A stretch of DNA of 64,000 bases. It comes from Isoetes taiwanensis (lineage: Eukaryota; Streptophyta; Lycopodiopsida; Isoetales; Isoetaceae). The stretch covers positions 12,956,718-13,020,717 of the forward strand of contig JAJEKV010000030.1 of the NCBI GenBank assembly GCA_021234155.1, in the 5' to 3' direction. The notes beneath the pieces were generated by a model. It did not search any database, was not told the origin of the DNA, and saw only the letters and a list, made by a program, of their open reading frames with translations. Positions 1-11,464 of the stretch are shown piece after piece. A program made the position numbers and the translations under genes. How positions within the stretch are numbered: the stretch's first letter is position 1; each line of letters starts with the position of its first letter.

Positions 1-765
1 AAAGGGAACAGAGGGCTGGCCAGGAAGAGAAGGAACGAAGTGAGAAAGGGGAGCTCCAAGTCCGGCATCCAACACTAAGAATGTGCACAAAAGCACCACG
101 TTCAGAGCCTGGGCCATCTTTCGTGCATTTGGGCCATGGCCATTTCCCTCGTATTTATTTGGCCCATATGGCCTCTCTCTTGCTTCCACGTGGCTCCACC
201 TCACCATATCCATGCATGTCAATGAGAACAAAGAAGACCCCACATACGGTCCAAATATATCCTCAAAATAGAGGTGTACTAAAATCCTCCTTTGTCCCAA
301 GATTAAACGTGGCTATCTTACCTTATGGCTCAACCCTTTTTTGTTCCCAAGTAAAAGCTAGACTGTTGTATGGCAATCTCTCCTCTCAGTGGTTTCATGC
401 ACATCGGCCTATCCACCCTGCATGTGGCACAGTCCAGATCTAGAAGGCGATGGACAAAGCTCCCTCCTCCAGCTAGCTGACCACATGCACGCAACAGATC
501 GCAGTTGCTGAAAATTAGAAAGATGAGAGTTGCTAGGCATATCTAGATCTTCAATGATCTCTAAATATAATCTGCAAATTCAAACCAAAAAAAAAAACTA
601 GAGGAAATGCAGGCTTGGGGCAAAGGGTTGGGTGAGGTTTTTGGACCAAAGTAGGTGGGAGGTATCAAAATAAGAATCTGGTAATAAATTTCCATGCTGG
701 TGGCTTTCTATCATAACCCGTTTGTGAAATCCCAAATTGGTTTGGAGTCTAATAGATTTGCCTGC
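1..765. other. No recognisable gene
   Basis: I see no protein family, RNA gene or transposon end here. The open frames are short and show no family motif. Nothing further can be supported. Confidence 0.5.
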
Positions 766-918
766 TTTGAATTGCACATAGAATGAACCAGAAGATAATT
801 TACCTGTTGGGGTTTCTTGGATCCTTCTTTCAGATTTGCCGAGTTTGAATTGCACATAGAGATAACCAGCAAATAATTTACATGTTTGGATTCCTTGTAG
901 ATCCTTCTTTTAGAAGCG
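766..918. repeat. Two-copy tandem repeat of about 76 bp
   Basis: Two imperfect head-to-tail copies (766-843 and 844-918). Each starts with TTTGAATTGCACATAGA and ends with GATCCTTCTTT plus a short tail. The copies differ by scattered substitutions, so the duplication is not recent. No function is apparent. Confidence 0.75.
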
Positions 919-1798
919 ACTAACAATAAAAAAAAATCCAACAATGGAGGGTTCCAATTGAACTTATCACAAATTTACAAACTAAATGTGGGTTTTCCAT
1001 CTTTACAATCTTAGTCATATTATATAGCCTAGACTAATGTGACACATTATGATGTTAGTTTACACCATGATGTGGAAAAGAAAAAGCAATGTTCATGCTA
1101 CTATTGTAGGTTCCTAAGGCTCACATAATCCCTCATTCAAGGAGTTCATTCAAGGAGTTCAACTTGAATGTGTCGCTTCGTGATAATATAAAATCAAAAA
1201 CCAGGTTGTTCTTAAGTTAAAAGAATGAAGTTCTTACTGGAATGCCATGAAATGCAGCATATTAGCAGTACATGATAAGGGGCTCTAACTTGTATACAAA
1301 AAAAAGCAATACCTTATCCCCATGTTTGACAAATATCAGAAAACTAACATGAGGGCAAATATGAGAAAACCAACATGAGGGCCGAATTGTACGGTGAGCA
1401 AAAAGCTCTTCTAGATGTTTTATTCCACAATTGCGTACTCCAATAGACTTTGCCTTTACACCTTGAAGAAGTGTTTCCATCGCTCTCCATGTCTCTCAAT
1501 TCTTCTACATGGGCGAGTGCACCAGATACAAGTCCTCTATCTTCAAATCATACGAAAATTAATATGACACAACAAATTGGCAATAATTGCTTAGTATATG
1601 ATGAAATTGACATAACAAAACAGAACATATTCCATAAAAATCTAAGTGACTTAAGATGCCAATGCACATAAATCTTGCTATACATGCATACCATAGTCTC
1701 CATACCCAATCCCTTAAGGTTGGGAGTGAAAGCCCTCAGTGTTCCATCATAACCATGATTTGATTTGAGTTCCAAAGCTTAGGAACAACAAACAACTT
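919..1798. other. No recognisable gene
   Basis: AT-rich sequence without long open frames, transposon ends or RNA genes that I can identify. Confidence 0.5.
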
Positions 1799-1936
1799 AA
1801 CTCCGAAGTTAAGTGCGCTTGGGCCGGAATAGTATTGGGATGGGTGACCTCCCGGGAAGTCCCGGTGCTGCACCCAACCACCACACTTTTCTCCGTGGAC
1901 GATAAAAGTACCTTCCTTCCTTCCTTCCTTCCTTCC
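1799..1936 (+). mobile_element. 5S-rRNA-derived SINE-like retrocopy with TTCC tail
   Basis: Positions 1799-1875 match the 3' two thirds of plant 5S rRNA from the AACTCCGAAGTTAAG region, through the internal pol III promoter boxes (TGCGCTTGGGC and GATGGGTGACC), to GTGCTGCACCC. The 5' third of 5S rRNA is missing. A short linker follows, then CTCCGTGGACGATAAAAG at 1891-1908 and a TTCC microsatellite tail ending at 1936. The same motif and tail, on the opposite strand, end the LINE at 3725-3762. This is the arrangement expected of a 5S-headed SINE that uses a LINE's 3' end. A one-off chimeric retrocopy is the alternative. No clear target-site duplication was found. Confidence 0.75.
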
Positions 1937-3724
1937 TAGGTATGCCACTCACATCCTTGCCTGACCAATTCAAAAACCTAATTGGAATTACATAACACAC
2001 AAGCAAACAAAAAGATACCTTTATATCTAAGCTAATGTTGTATAATCTTGAAATCAGATATAAGAAATTTCCAGATAAAAGAAGCCCTCAATGACATAAG
2101 ATCAATAGAATGGGTAACCATCATAATGAACTCTACCATTGGTTTTTCGGCAGTTATGACAAAAAATTCAAGGATCTGGTTAGCAATGTCTTCCTTAGAT
2201 GAGTTGACATAAATAAATATAACCTGCAATGCAAATGACTTCATTGTTATTGCATTATCTTCCTCAAATTATCCCTTTAAAAAATTGCCATATATCTTTC
2301 CTTATTAAAATTTTGCCGCTTGATGGTATGTAAGATATATATCGTTCAACACTTCATGCCCCACAAAAAGTATCAACTAGCACAGAAAACTAATAGAGTA
2401 CCTTCAAATGTTCCAATGCAAAGCTGAATGGAGGGGCCTCATACTTACCTTCTTTGTAACAGAATTACCAAATATCTTTGCGGATTTTTGTTTGTTAAAT
2501 GCCATAACTAATGGTAACTTGTTTGCAGAAACAAAATTCGTAATCTCTCCTCTTTCAAATCTTCCATCTACAAGCAGGTGAAATATAGATGTCAATAGTA
2601 GCAGAGAAATATGAAAGCCTTGCATAGTTTATAAGATGAAAAAAGGTGGTGAGTGCCAAAATAAGAGACTCTTTCTTTGACAGGACTTAAGTTGGACTCT
2701 TTTCTGAAAAGCTCAAACTTGTTCATCTTGTCTTGCAGCAGATGCCTATTCATTAGCCTCAGTGCCATGCTGTAGTCCAAACAAGAACGAGATTTGGAGC
2801 TTACGTCGAACTGGCAAGCATACCCTTGTATCCAATTTATCAAGGCTGAGACTGGGACATCAGTCTATGCGCTCAAAAAGTGTAAAAGTTGTGAAAATAG
2901 TATTTTATACGATATGAATTAGAAGGTTAAGTATGGGTATTCGTAGCAAAAGATCGTACAAAGCTGACTTGGCAGTGCCAATTTGAGAAGATACGAGTTT
3001 GGCATTTTTTTCCTTTTAGAAATTTGAAGGTGGAATGATGTTACAAATGGCGATGCAGGGCCGCGGAAGGAAGCGGCGTGTCTTTCAGGGCATCTTACAA
3101 GGGGAGCCCATGGAGACGGCGCAGAGGGAGTCTACATGGTGGATCAAGAATCCATCATGGCTCTTCTGGATTAAGCAAGGAAGGATTATTTTGTTTTTTC
3201 TACCAATGTGATCTCGATGTGTGTACTGAAGAAGTATGCAGTCACTGGAAAATGGATTAGGGTTTGCCTGAAGAAGATGCCGTAGTTGCCCGTTGTGGGA
3301 TGGAGTTCGGCACGTTTCTTAATACCAAGACCTAACACCTGGAAGCTTTTTTCTGATCTGCAAGCTCTAGTCTAACATAGGACCTTGTATATGCAGATGA
3401 TCCGATGAAGAGTTTTGGAGACGGACAGAAAGGGTTTTCTGTACCATTTTCGTGTTCTAGAGGATGGTATGGCAGTGGATTGAACGATTGAATGAAGTAA
3501 TAAGCATGCAATCCTCATCCTCCACATCTTGGCTATCTTGGAACATCTGCAAAAAAATTTCTCTCAATGAGATTGCCTGCACATCAGGCTGCTCTTGCAC
3601 CTCAGATTCATGTTCAATTGGAATGTCAATTTGTAAATTTAATCCTAATGTAGACTCAACACATGTTCTTCTGGTTTTTTATCTCTCCTTTGCCAACTGC
3701 AACATCATAATCTCCTCATCATCT
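1937..3724. other. No recognisable gene
   Basis: Short open frames on both strands with no recognisable domain, and no structured RNA or transposon termini seen. Confidence 0.45.
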
Positions 3725-3819
3725 GAAGGAAGGAAGGAAGGTTCTTTTATCGTCCGCGGAGGCCAATCGGCCTATGGGACCCAAATTACACAGGTGCAGC
3801 AAGCCCGTTGCTACCCAAA

Positions 3820-4287
3820 TTAAACCCCCTTCCCCCTCCCCGGGGGAGGGAAAACCGCCTGACAACAAGCTTTGTTGGCAGCTATACAAATATACATATA
3901 CACATGAATTCCCGGAGAGGTGAGTCCGCAGATCCAAAACCTCCTGGAGGTAGGAGCCAAGGGATCGAACCGGACGGGCGCATCTTGCTTAGCTTCGGGG
4001 GGCGCACTGTGTCGCACCAAGAGAATGTAGCGAGCCCGAATCTGACTATAGGCTGGATAGCTCTGGAAGGCATGGCTTTCATCCTCAACAACCCCCAGCG
4101 GGCAACACTGACAAAGCCTGTCTTGACGCGGCTCTCCAACCCATCGACCCGTCTCAAGCCGAAGATGGTGGGCCCCTGTTCGAATGGATGCGATGATCCT
4201 GCGCTTCTTCATGGGCAACTGAGAACGCAGGTAGAGCTGTGGGCCTCGAACCAGAGTGGGGTTTATGTGTTGTTTGTAGTGTGCCAT
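3820..4287 (-). pseudogene. LINE ORF2 C-terminal Cys/His region
   Basis: A 155-codon minus-strand frame carries IRTGAHHLRLETGRW, then RLCQCC, EDESHAFQSYPAYSQIR. This is the pattern of the C-terminal zinc-binding-like segment of LINE ORF2 proteins (Cys-x2-Cys then His and a PAY block). The frame then runs into 3' untranslated sequence. It belongs to the same element as the RT at 4836-6020 but is separated from it by frame breaks near 4300-4830. Confidence 0.7.
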
Positions 4288-4835
4288 CTTTACCGTTTTC
4301 GAGCATGGTGGTCTTAGAGCTTCCGTGAAACAAGAGTCTAAGTACCCCCTCGCCTATCCCCGCCCGGCTCGTGTGCACGGGCCTTTGTGGCGTCTACGTT
4401 CAAAGACGCTAGCCACAAGGCTCTCTTTGTCCTTCCAATAAGCCCCGAAGTCGATTGCGGGGCTCATCGCCACATCGTAAGCCAAGCGTCCCCCATCTTT
4501 GGCCACCTTCCGGAAATAAACAATGTGTCTATCAAGGGGCGCATCTTTGCGGGGCATGAATCCGAATCTTCTTACGCAACAAGATCCGATATGGAACGAG
4601 GACTTGACCCCAAGTGCCCGCGTCAAAAATGCCTTCGGACCTGCTCTAAGTCATTCCAAGTCGCCAAAGACACCACTTTGGGCCCCACACCTCGACCCCC
4701 ATACTGGAAGAACTGGCTCCACCGGTGGCCGGAACAAATGTGACTGGTGGCCCCGGTCATACGGCTATGCCCCTGTGGACTATTGTTTTGCATTGCGTGT
4801 CTGGCGCCTTCCAACCTCTTGGCGGTCACCAAGGC

Positions 4836-6020
4836 TTAATGGATGCATCCCAATACATTGAGGGACGGAAATTCCACCCCCGTGTACTTGTAGCCGGGTG
4901 TGACCTCTACTATCGCCCACGATAAGTGGCCAGGGAGGTTTGGATGACGTGAGGAGGATATGAGGACCACCTTAGTCTTGGCCGGTTGACATGCATGTCC
5001 ATCGCTGGCGTAATGTGTCAGTGCATCTAGGTGTGCCTGCATGCCCCTCGGTGTATGGGCCAAGAGGTCCACATCATCCGGTGATAGATGAGCTGCCGGG
5101 TGACTCGGTGCAAGAGCTATATATCGCCCCCCATTGGCGGCAAGCTAGGGTTCCAACCGGTCAATGTAAAGTCCAAAGAGTGTGGGTGAGAGGACAACCT
5201 TGCCTAACTCCAATGCTACCGGGCAAATGACCGGCCCTTCGGTTGCATGCGCGGGTCGCGGCTCTCGTGATACCAGACATCGCTCGCTAGATCCATAGGG
5301 AGCCCCGTGATGGTGCAATCTCGCCCACAACGTTTCCCCGGGAATCGTGGTCGAAAAGCTTTTGCAAAGTCCACAAAACAAAGAAGATGTGTCCTCCCCG
5401 ATGGTTCTTGTTGTCCCCACCGTGGCCCCGAGTGTGAAGATGTGATCAATGGTCGAATGTCTGGCCGGAAGCCTACCCGGGTAAGTGCCCCGACCTCGCC
5501 GCCTGCCCATCCGGGTTACCTCTTTGTTCGAGAATGCCCGCGCCGCGACTTGGCAAACACCGAAATGACCATGATGGTTCCAGAATTGGTCGGACGGTGT
5601 GGATCCCCCGCCTTGTAGATCGGAACAACCCCACGCTTGTGGTCCATGATCGGGAAAACTCTCTTTGCAAATACCGTTGAGCAGTTGGCAAAGAAGGGCG
5701 GGCACCATGGGCTGTCCTGCCCACTTGAGCAACTCCGCTTGCAGGCCGTCCAAGTCTGCTGCCTTCCCATTAGCCAGCGTTGCAGCCCCTCTTCGACATC
5801 TTCTTATGTGATCACCGGCGGACAGGCCATATTGCGGGGCACATCTGTCCAGGTGTTCACGGGGGTCATAAAGGCGCATTGCAGGTCTGCGCTCCCATTG
5901 CACCGCCGTAATATTCCCGTAAAGGTCGCGGCGGCCCGCAAAGTACCAGCGCCGATAGACCGAACATTTCTCCTTGGTGCCTTGCCAGGTACCTTGCCTT
6001 TGTTTCCTTGAGGAAGGCAC
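4836..6020 (-). pseudogene. LINE reverse transcriptase, inactivated
   Basis: Reverse-transcriptase landmarks run across at least three minus-strand frames: GKAADLDGLQAELLKWAG (fingers), STIDHIFTLGA, CFVDFAKAF (motif A, with the catalytic Asp), LSPTLFGLYIDRLEP (motif B region, usual GCPLSP partly lost), and SPDDVDLLAHTPRG near 5070 (motif C). Motif C would normally read F/YADD; here the first two residues are Ser-Pro. Together with multiple frameshifts this shows a dead copy. The C-terminal part TKVVLISSSRH and KYTGVEF follows normally. Confidence 0.8.
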
Positions 6021-6445
6021 GGTAATGGCTGGTGGCCTGAGCTCGCGTGTCCTGATCCACGATGAGGCGGAGTCTTGGCGTTTGCGTTCCTTACAGCGAG
6101 CATCAAACCATCATTCGCAGGGAAGCTTGCGGCCTCGATCTCCTCGGGCGTGGGGAGGTCTCCCAAAGCACACAATGTCCGCCTGTTTACGAGGAGCTCA
6201 ACCAGCTGGTCGGGTTTGTCGCTCCAAAGATGTGGGCATGAAGAATCGTCGGCGAGGGCTTCGCGAGCGTTTCATCGGCGTAACCCTCCACCGCTCATAA
6301 TCAAAGCGCCAATGATATGTGGTTAACCATGTATTTCAATGTGGCAAGATATCGCTTGTATTATATTTATTGGGGGGGCCGTAGCGATAGCGGGCCAGCT
6401 TCACATAGAGTGGGAGGTGATCGATTCGGCCTCCTCGTCCCGAAT

Positions 6446-7150
6446 TTATAATGTGTCTCCGGCGTGAAAATGGCTGACAAGGTGTACATCCTGCGCAGCC
6501 ACTATGACATAATCCACGACACTAGTTCCGCCATCGTGATTGTCCTGTCTGCAAGTGTACCTGTGGGAAGAGGGCCATTGTGGTAGGCCTTTGCATATGA
6601 GCAGGTCAAAAATACCGCACATCGGGAGCAATTGTCTGCCGAAGCGGGTGACCTGACTATCATCTAAGTGCCGTGTGCAAGCTGCCTCTGCGGGATGCAA
6701 CTGCAGCACGTCATCAGCGAGGGGGTCCAGCCGCATGGCCTGTTCCACCCCTGTCCGCCCATTGAAGTCTCCAAGGAGCACGACTCTGCCCATCCGCTTG
6801 TGTTGCTGTATGTCATCATATAGATCGACATATGGGTCCATCCTGTCCACCTCCGGGTGGCTGTGATAGAAGGGACTCTCTGCATGGGGAAAGTAGCAAG
6901 CAGCTAGGAAGAGAGGATCTCCGCCAGGGTGGTGCACTCGGATCCACAAGTAGCGGTTATGTATGTCGGTCTTCTGGAGGGAAACCAAATGTGCCAAGGC
7001 TACCCGGTAGTAGCAGGCAACCCCACCGGTGCCACGTCTCCCTCAGACAACCATTGAACACTAAAATCTTTGGTACCCCGGCAGGTCGGGCAGACAGTAG
7101 CACAGGTGTTCCCATGTCTCCATGAGGAAGATGAGGTCCATGCCCACGGC
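6446..7150 (-). pseudogene. LINE APE-type endonuclease domain, frameshifted
   Basis: The minus strand encodes an EEP/APE-family nuclease that would nick target DNA for target-primed reverse transcription. Visible landmarks are LIFLMETWEH near 7140 (catalytic Glu motif), CYFPHAES in the middle, LLGDFNGRTG (Asp/Asn active-site motif) and SVVDYVIV near 6520. The first part lies in a different frame from the 6446-6997 frame, and a stop separates them around 7060. The catalytic motifs survive, but the reading frame does not. Confidence 0.75.
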
Positions 7151-7261
7151 CTATTGAATTGAGGCTATCGCCCTTTCCGCCACGGGAAACCCCGACAGTT
7201 CTAGACCACCCGGGAGGCACAATTCCTATTGAGCGGCCCGGAGATGCTTGTGTAGTGTGTG

Positions 7262-8680
7262 TCACGGATGGACCAAAGAAGTGGGAGCAAACCGGAAGTT
7301 ATGGGCGGACTTTGACAAGCGGCGGAGGCGAAGGGGCAAGATTTGGGTGGCGCGGGAGCAGACCGAGTTGTAAGGCGATGGCGGAGGATCGAGGGAGGGA
7401 GGCGCGGGGTAGCATTTTGGCGGAAAGGTGTGCGGCTGCAAAGATTTGGTCGACTGCGGGCGCCCCTCGATCTGGCGAGCTCCCTCTGCGTGCCTCCGCA
7501 TATGCCCTCTCGAACTTCGTGCATCCAAGAACCGTGAACACCTCTCACTCGCCGGGTGGCCTAGGTCTTTGGACCCTACATTGGGACTGGTCACGTAACT
7601 GAGCAGTCCCGGACCAGGAAACGTCATGTGCCCAAGGATCTGTGTGTGTATCTTCCGGGTGAGATTCTCTCCCATCTCTTCCGGCAGGCTCCGAACTACC
7701 GGGTTGTGGCTCGTCGCTGCGCTCCGCGAGCTTCGGCGTCCGGTGAGGGCACCGCCCCACTCGGCTTTGGTGGCGGCGCGGCGTGATGATGGTGCGACGG
7801 GGCCGGGGCTGCGGTATCGGCGTTGAGGAGTTGACCGGTGACCCCGATTGACGTCTTGCAGGTTGTTGGGCTTGCGGTACTGGTGTGTCATGTGCTGCAG
7901 CTTCTGTTCTCTGAAGTCTAGAGCTCAGCTCTTGCAAGGTTTGGTCCTGTCTTGCCATCTCCCGCGTGCAGTGCCGCCATTGTTCCGCGCCTCTGCTGGA
8001 GGCCCTTGCCTTCTTTGAGCAGCGACATATCGAAGCTCTTTGCATTTGCCAAATCCTTCTCCCGGCACCGATCTTTGCCTCGTTAACCTCCAAGGTGGCT
8101 CGCAACCTCCGTTTTGCGGCCGGTAGCCTCCTCAACTTCCAACTGGAGTGTGGCTTTGTCTTGGCGCCGTGCCATGGCATTGGCCTCATCAACCTCGATC
8201 ACCGGTGAGGCGTGATTGCAAGTGTCTCTCGCACTCTGCCGGTCCTTGTCTGTCTCGCGGCATCGGGGTTTCCATGCAAGCTGCGTATGTCCGCGAAAGC
8301 ACCGCATTTTTGTTGTCTCTCGAGTGCACCAAGCGGATCTTTGTCATCCGGCCGGTGTGCTTGGGTCTCCAACTTCGGTGATCTGTTGTTTCGCTATCAC
8401 CTGTCTGCGCAACCGTGGGATGTTGGAGACTCCGAGCCCATAATGCGCACACTGTTAACCTCAACCCGGCTTGGATGGCGCCCAAGGTTACGCTAACCGA
8501 GGGGGCTCTATGGGGGCTGGCGGCCGAACTTCGTACGCCGAGCGGCCGGGCCGGGTGTGGGCCTTGGCCGGGCCTCCTTCTTCATGGAGGATGTCTCTCC
8601 CTTGCCCGCTAGCGTGCACTTGACGGGGCGCTTCTTGATGGCCCTTCTTGGTTTTCCCAGGCATGCTCGGCCTGCGGGAG
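7262..8680 (-). pseudogene. LINE ORF1-like (gag) region, broken
   Basis: Minus-strand coding similarity is spread over several frames: a lysine/arginine-rich start near 8665 (MPGKTKKGHQEAPRQ), a charged, probably coiled-coil segment near 8190-7900 (residues such as LEVNEAKIGAGRR), then proline/arginine-rich sequence down to 7262. I see no CCHC knuckle. The position upstream of the endonuclease in the same orientation, and the basic, low-complexity composition, fit a LINE first ORF. The frames shift at least twice, so it is not functional. The assignment rests mainly on position. Confidence 0.5.
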
Positions 8681-8740
8681 GTCAGCAGGTTGTGCTGGAG
8701 TTTGCCCGAGGGGTGCTGTGGTCTGTGGAAGCTCACCTGC

Positions 8741-9168
8741 TAGGGGTTAGTCCGGACACTGGGCTGCTTCTGTGGCCATGACTGGGGGTATGGCACGTCA
8801 AGCAAGGTTTAGGCTATGGCAGGGGCTTGTCAGGTCTGGCAGGGCTAGGCAGGCCTTGGCAGGGCTGTGGCCAGGCTAGGCAAGGCCAAGAGCCGGTTGG
8901 TTGGGCTATGGCAACGTCAGGCACATGTTGGAGCCTAGCTCAACATTATTCTGTACGCTGACTTCCAAAGGCAGCTCTGGCATACAAAATTGCGCTCAGA
9001 ATCCAATTTGGGGACCAAAAACGTATGTCAGAGCACCTTTTAGGGGTTTGGGGGTTTTGGGGCTAGAGGTCGCTGGCTGTCAAAAGTGCGCTCAGAATCC
9101 AATTTGGGGACCAAAAAAAGAGGATTCACACACGATTTTTTTTCTTCTTAATTCTTCTAATTTTTTGC
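8741..9168. repeat. GGCAGGG-rich stretch and a 29-bp direct repeat
   Basis: Positions 8810-8890 hold imperfect GGCAGGGCT/AGGCAAGG repeats. A 29-bp sequence starting GCGCTCAGAATCCAATTTGG occurs twice without change, at 8992-9020 and 9088-9116, in direct orientation 96 bp apart. It may mark the 5' untranslated region of the LINE or a separate repeat. No gene was found. Confidence 0.6.
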
Positions 9169-11051
9169 TCAGCATTTAACTTTTTTCTTTATTCTTTGCC
9201 TGCTCTTTTCTTTCTCCCTTGCTTCTTTCTTCTCTTCTTGAATCCTTCTCTTTTCTTCTGTCTGTTCCTGCCTGATTCTTGATGCCTCCTCATCTTTCTT
9301 TTGTTGTTCAAGTCTAGCTGCCAGAACTTCATCAGAAGTAGCATACAATTTGCGTTTCAAACGTTCTAAAAGTTTGATTTTCCTTTTCTTTTGAGTTTGA
9401 ACTGCAACTGCAAGTGCTAACGTAGACAAACTAGTCTGTTGCGCATTATGCAATAAATCATCAGCAAATTGATTAGCCTCAACACATGTCCTAATGTTTC
9501 GACCAGGCTCCAAAAGTTGAGCAACCTGATCACCTGCAACCTGATCACCACCTTCCCTAACAATTTGATCAGCCTCTAGATTTTGATGTGCAACTGCAAT
9601 CTAATCAGCCACACCATCCTCACCTACATATGGGACTTCACATCCTACAATCACATCATTTGGACTGTTAAGAACTTCATAAGCATTGGAAAATTGGGGA
9701 TCAAGATTGCAAGCTGCTGCAACAGTATTATAGTTGCTTGAATTTAATCTGCACAGCAGCTGAGTTGAATGGCCATATGCCAGTTTTTTTGAAGCCAACA
9801 TTTATATTAGAAGGAGCAAGTCTTTCTTCCAAAGACTTAGAAACTATTGAAGCCAATATCTAAAAAAATACACGTTCTTCTTTATGGGAAGCCAATTTTC
9901 AACACACCATAAAGAATACTACAAGGTTGTTTTATGCTTTTAGACATGTAATGTTTTGAAAAATAATAGGTGGAGAAACAATTGTCTTTTAAAAAGTACA
10001 TTTATTTTAAGATAAGAAAGCCTTTTGGGAATCAAACCCAAACAAGTCCTCTTTTGAAGGTTCTAGTGCAACATGGCTATGCATAAAATGAGATCTTAGC
10101 CTTTTGAAACATGATTTGAATGGTAAAAATACATCTAGATCTGGAGGCTAAAGTCTATGGTAGGTATGTGCTAGCAATTGCAAGATGTGAAGTCCCATGG
10201 CTTTGGCCTTTTTTATGGTTTGGATAGTGACATGGAAGCCATGCGATCCCTCCAGGTACATTCTTCTTGAAATGGTCCAACCAGCCACAAAATAGTACGT
10301 CAGTGATCCAGCCTTTTTTTGATAGGCCATTATTGCTCCAGGCTCACATCCCAAAAAGAGATTTGTATCTCTCATTCTCTTCCCTTTAAAAACAAACAAA
10401 TTAGGCAATTTTCCTCCGTGGGCATTGACACAATAGAGAACAATACGCCATTCCCGATTACAAGATATATTTTTTGTCAGATTTCTGATCCTTTTCCTCG
10501 CAATGACCCTAATTTCATTTCTACTATCAGCTTGCACTCTAGTTTTGTCTGCATTCCAGATGCGAGAGGGATCTAGATTCAATGAATTGTAAATTGACTG
10601 AAGTGTGTCATAGAAATTGGAAATATTGGAGCTAGACACGCCCTTCACTCTAGCAACCTCAACGCATTGAGTCGATCTAAGCAAAACTTCTAGATGCCTC
10701 TGTTTGAATCCCCTCTACCACTTAGGACCAGACAAGCCATCTTTAAAAGCGGTAACACGATTTATAGGCATCTGAGCAACTCTCTCCCTCATAACTCCCA
10801 AGGTTGCACCCCTACCTTCATCACACAATCCAAGACATCAGTTCACAAATGCCTCTTCCTCCTCAATTGTCAAAGCTCCTGGAACACTCCCAAATTTATA
10901 TTCTAATATACATACAAATGATTTCTAAGAGTAGTTGGGGGTATAATAGAATGTCTAGCAGCTTTTTTAATACTAAACACTCCATCAATTATGGAGTCCA
11001 GAGCATACTGCATAGTTTCGTCAGACCAGGAACCCATCATAGGTTGTCTTA
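9169..11051 (-). pseudogene. Pogo-like DDE_1 transposase (HTH_psq + DDE), decayed
   Basis: On the minus strand, 11045-10920 encodes a pipsqueak-type helix-turn-helix (MQYALDSIIDGVFSIKKAAR then PPTTLRNHLY). Next comes a CENP-B-type segment (10905-10690) with stops (for example PKW followed by TAG), then the DDE_1 core at 10684-10148: RIWNADKT (first Asp), VLYCVNAHGGKLPNLFVFKG, and GFHVTIQTIKKAKAMGLH with LLAHTYHRL. The second catalytic Asp block, normally D-G-H-x-S-H, reads LEGSHGFHV. The C-terminal tail continues at 9801-9169 as a charged coiled-coil-like segment (KRKLYATSDEVLAARLEQQ). Nonsense codons and an interruption at about 9830-10140 make it non-functional. Pogo/Tc1-family elements move by cut and paste. 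No terminal inverted repeats were identified. Confidence 0.8.
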
Positions 11052-11163
11052 AATTGGATGAGAGCATTCAGTATCATCAGGGGCAAGGGCAAGGGCAAGG
11101 GCAGGGGCCATAGTCCTGTTGTTCACAAGGTTCATGATGGTAATAACGATTGGAGGAGGTAAG

Positions 11164-11321
11164 TGTAATGGACCCATGGTAGACCGCTCGAGTATTCGAA
11201 CCTTGAATGTGCCTGTGGAGCATTCTCGAGATACCGGCATAAATGAGTAAAAGCGACTACTCATAAACGTCTAGATGGTTTTGCCCAATTGGCTAAGGGC
11301 ATGTCGGTTAGGAACATTACA
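11164..11321 (+). repeat. TRIM 5' terminal repeat
   Basis: 158-bp terminal repeat, TG...CA bounded. It contains the shared block GGCATAAATG...GCGACTACTCATAAA and the end ATGTCGGTTAGGAAC. It is directly followed by the tRNA primer-binding site. Confidence 0.9.
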
Positions 11322-11464
11322 ATTGGTATTAGAGCAGGTCTCGAGTTCGAGTCTCCATGGGTGCCTATATGCATGGGTAATTTGCAAAGACTTGGTAATC
11401 ATTGTGACATGGTATGATATAGCCTTGGATGCTCGAGGACGAGCATAGTTCTAGTGGGAGAGAC

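Larger units (their letters stand above)
3725..8740 (-). mobile_element. Decayed APE-type non-LTR retrotransposon (LINE)
   Basis: Read on the minus strand, this segment carries in order a basic, glutamine/arginine-rich ORF1-like region (about 8740-7260), an apurinic-type endonuclease (about 7150-6446), a reverse transcriptase (about 6020-4836), a C-terminal Cys/His motif region (about 4290-3820), and a 3' end with CCTCCGCGGACGATAAAAG followed by repeated TTCC (3762-3725). Each domain is split over several frames by indels and stops. It is more GC-rich than its surroundings. The clade cannot be fixed by eye. The 5' boundary is uncertain; G/C-rich GGCAGGG repeats at 8810-8890 may be part of the 5' end. 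Its 3' end is shared with the 5S-derived element at 1799-1936. Confidence 0.85.

Noticed and set aside
1799-1936. 5S sequence as a Cassandra TRIM LTR or a functional 5S rRNA gene
   Set aside because: The first third of 5S rRNA is missing, there are no TG...CA terminal repeats or primer-binding site, and the tail matches the nearby LINE instead.
4387-4861. Long plus-strand frames inside the GC-rich LINE
   Set aside because: These are antisense shadows of the minus-strand LINE coding region and show no family motifs.
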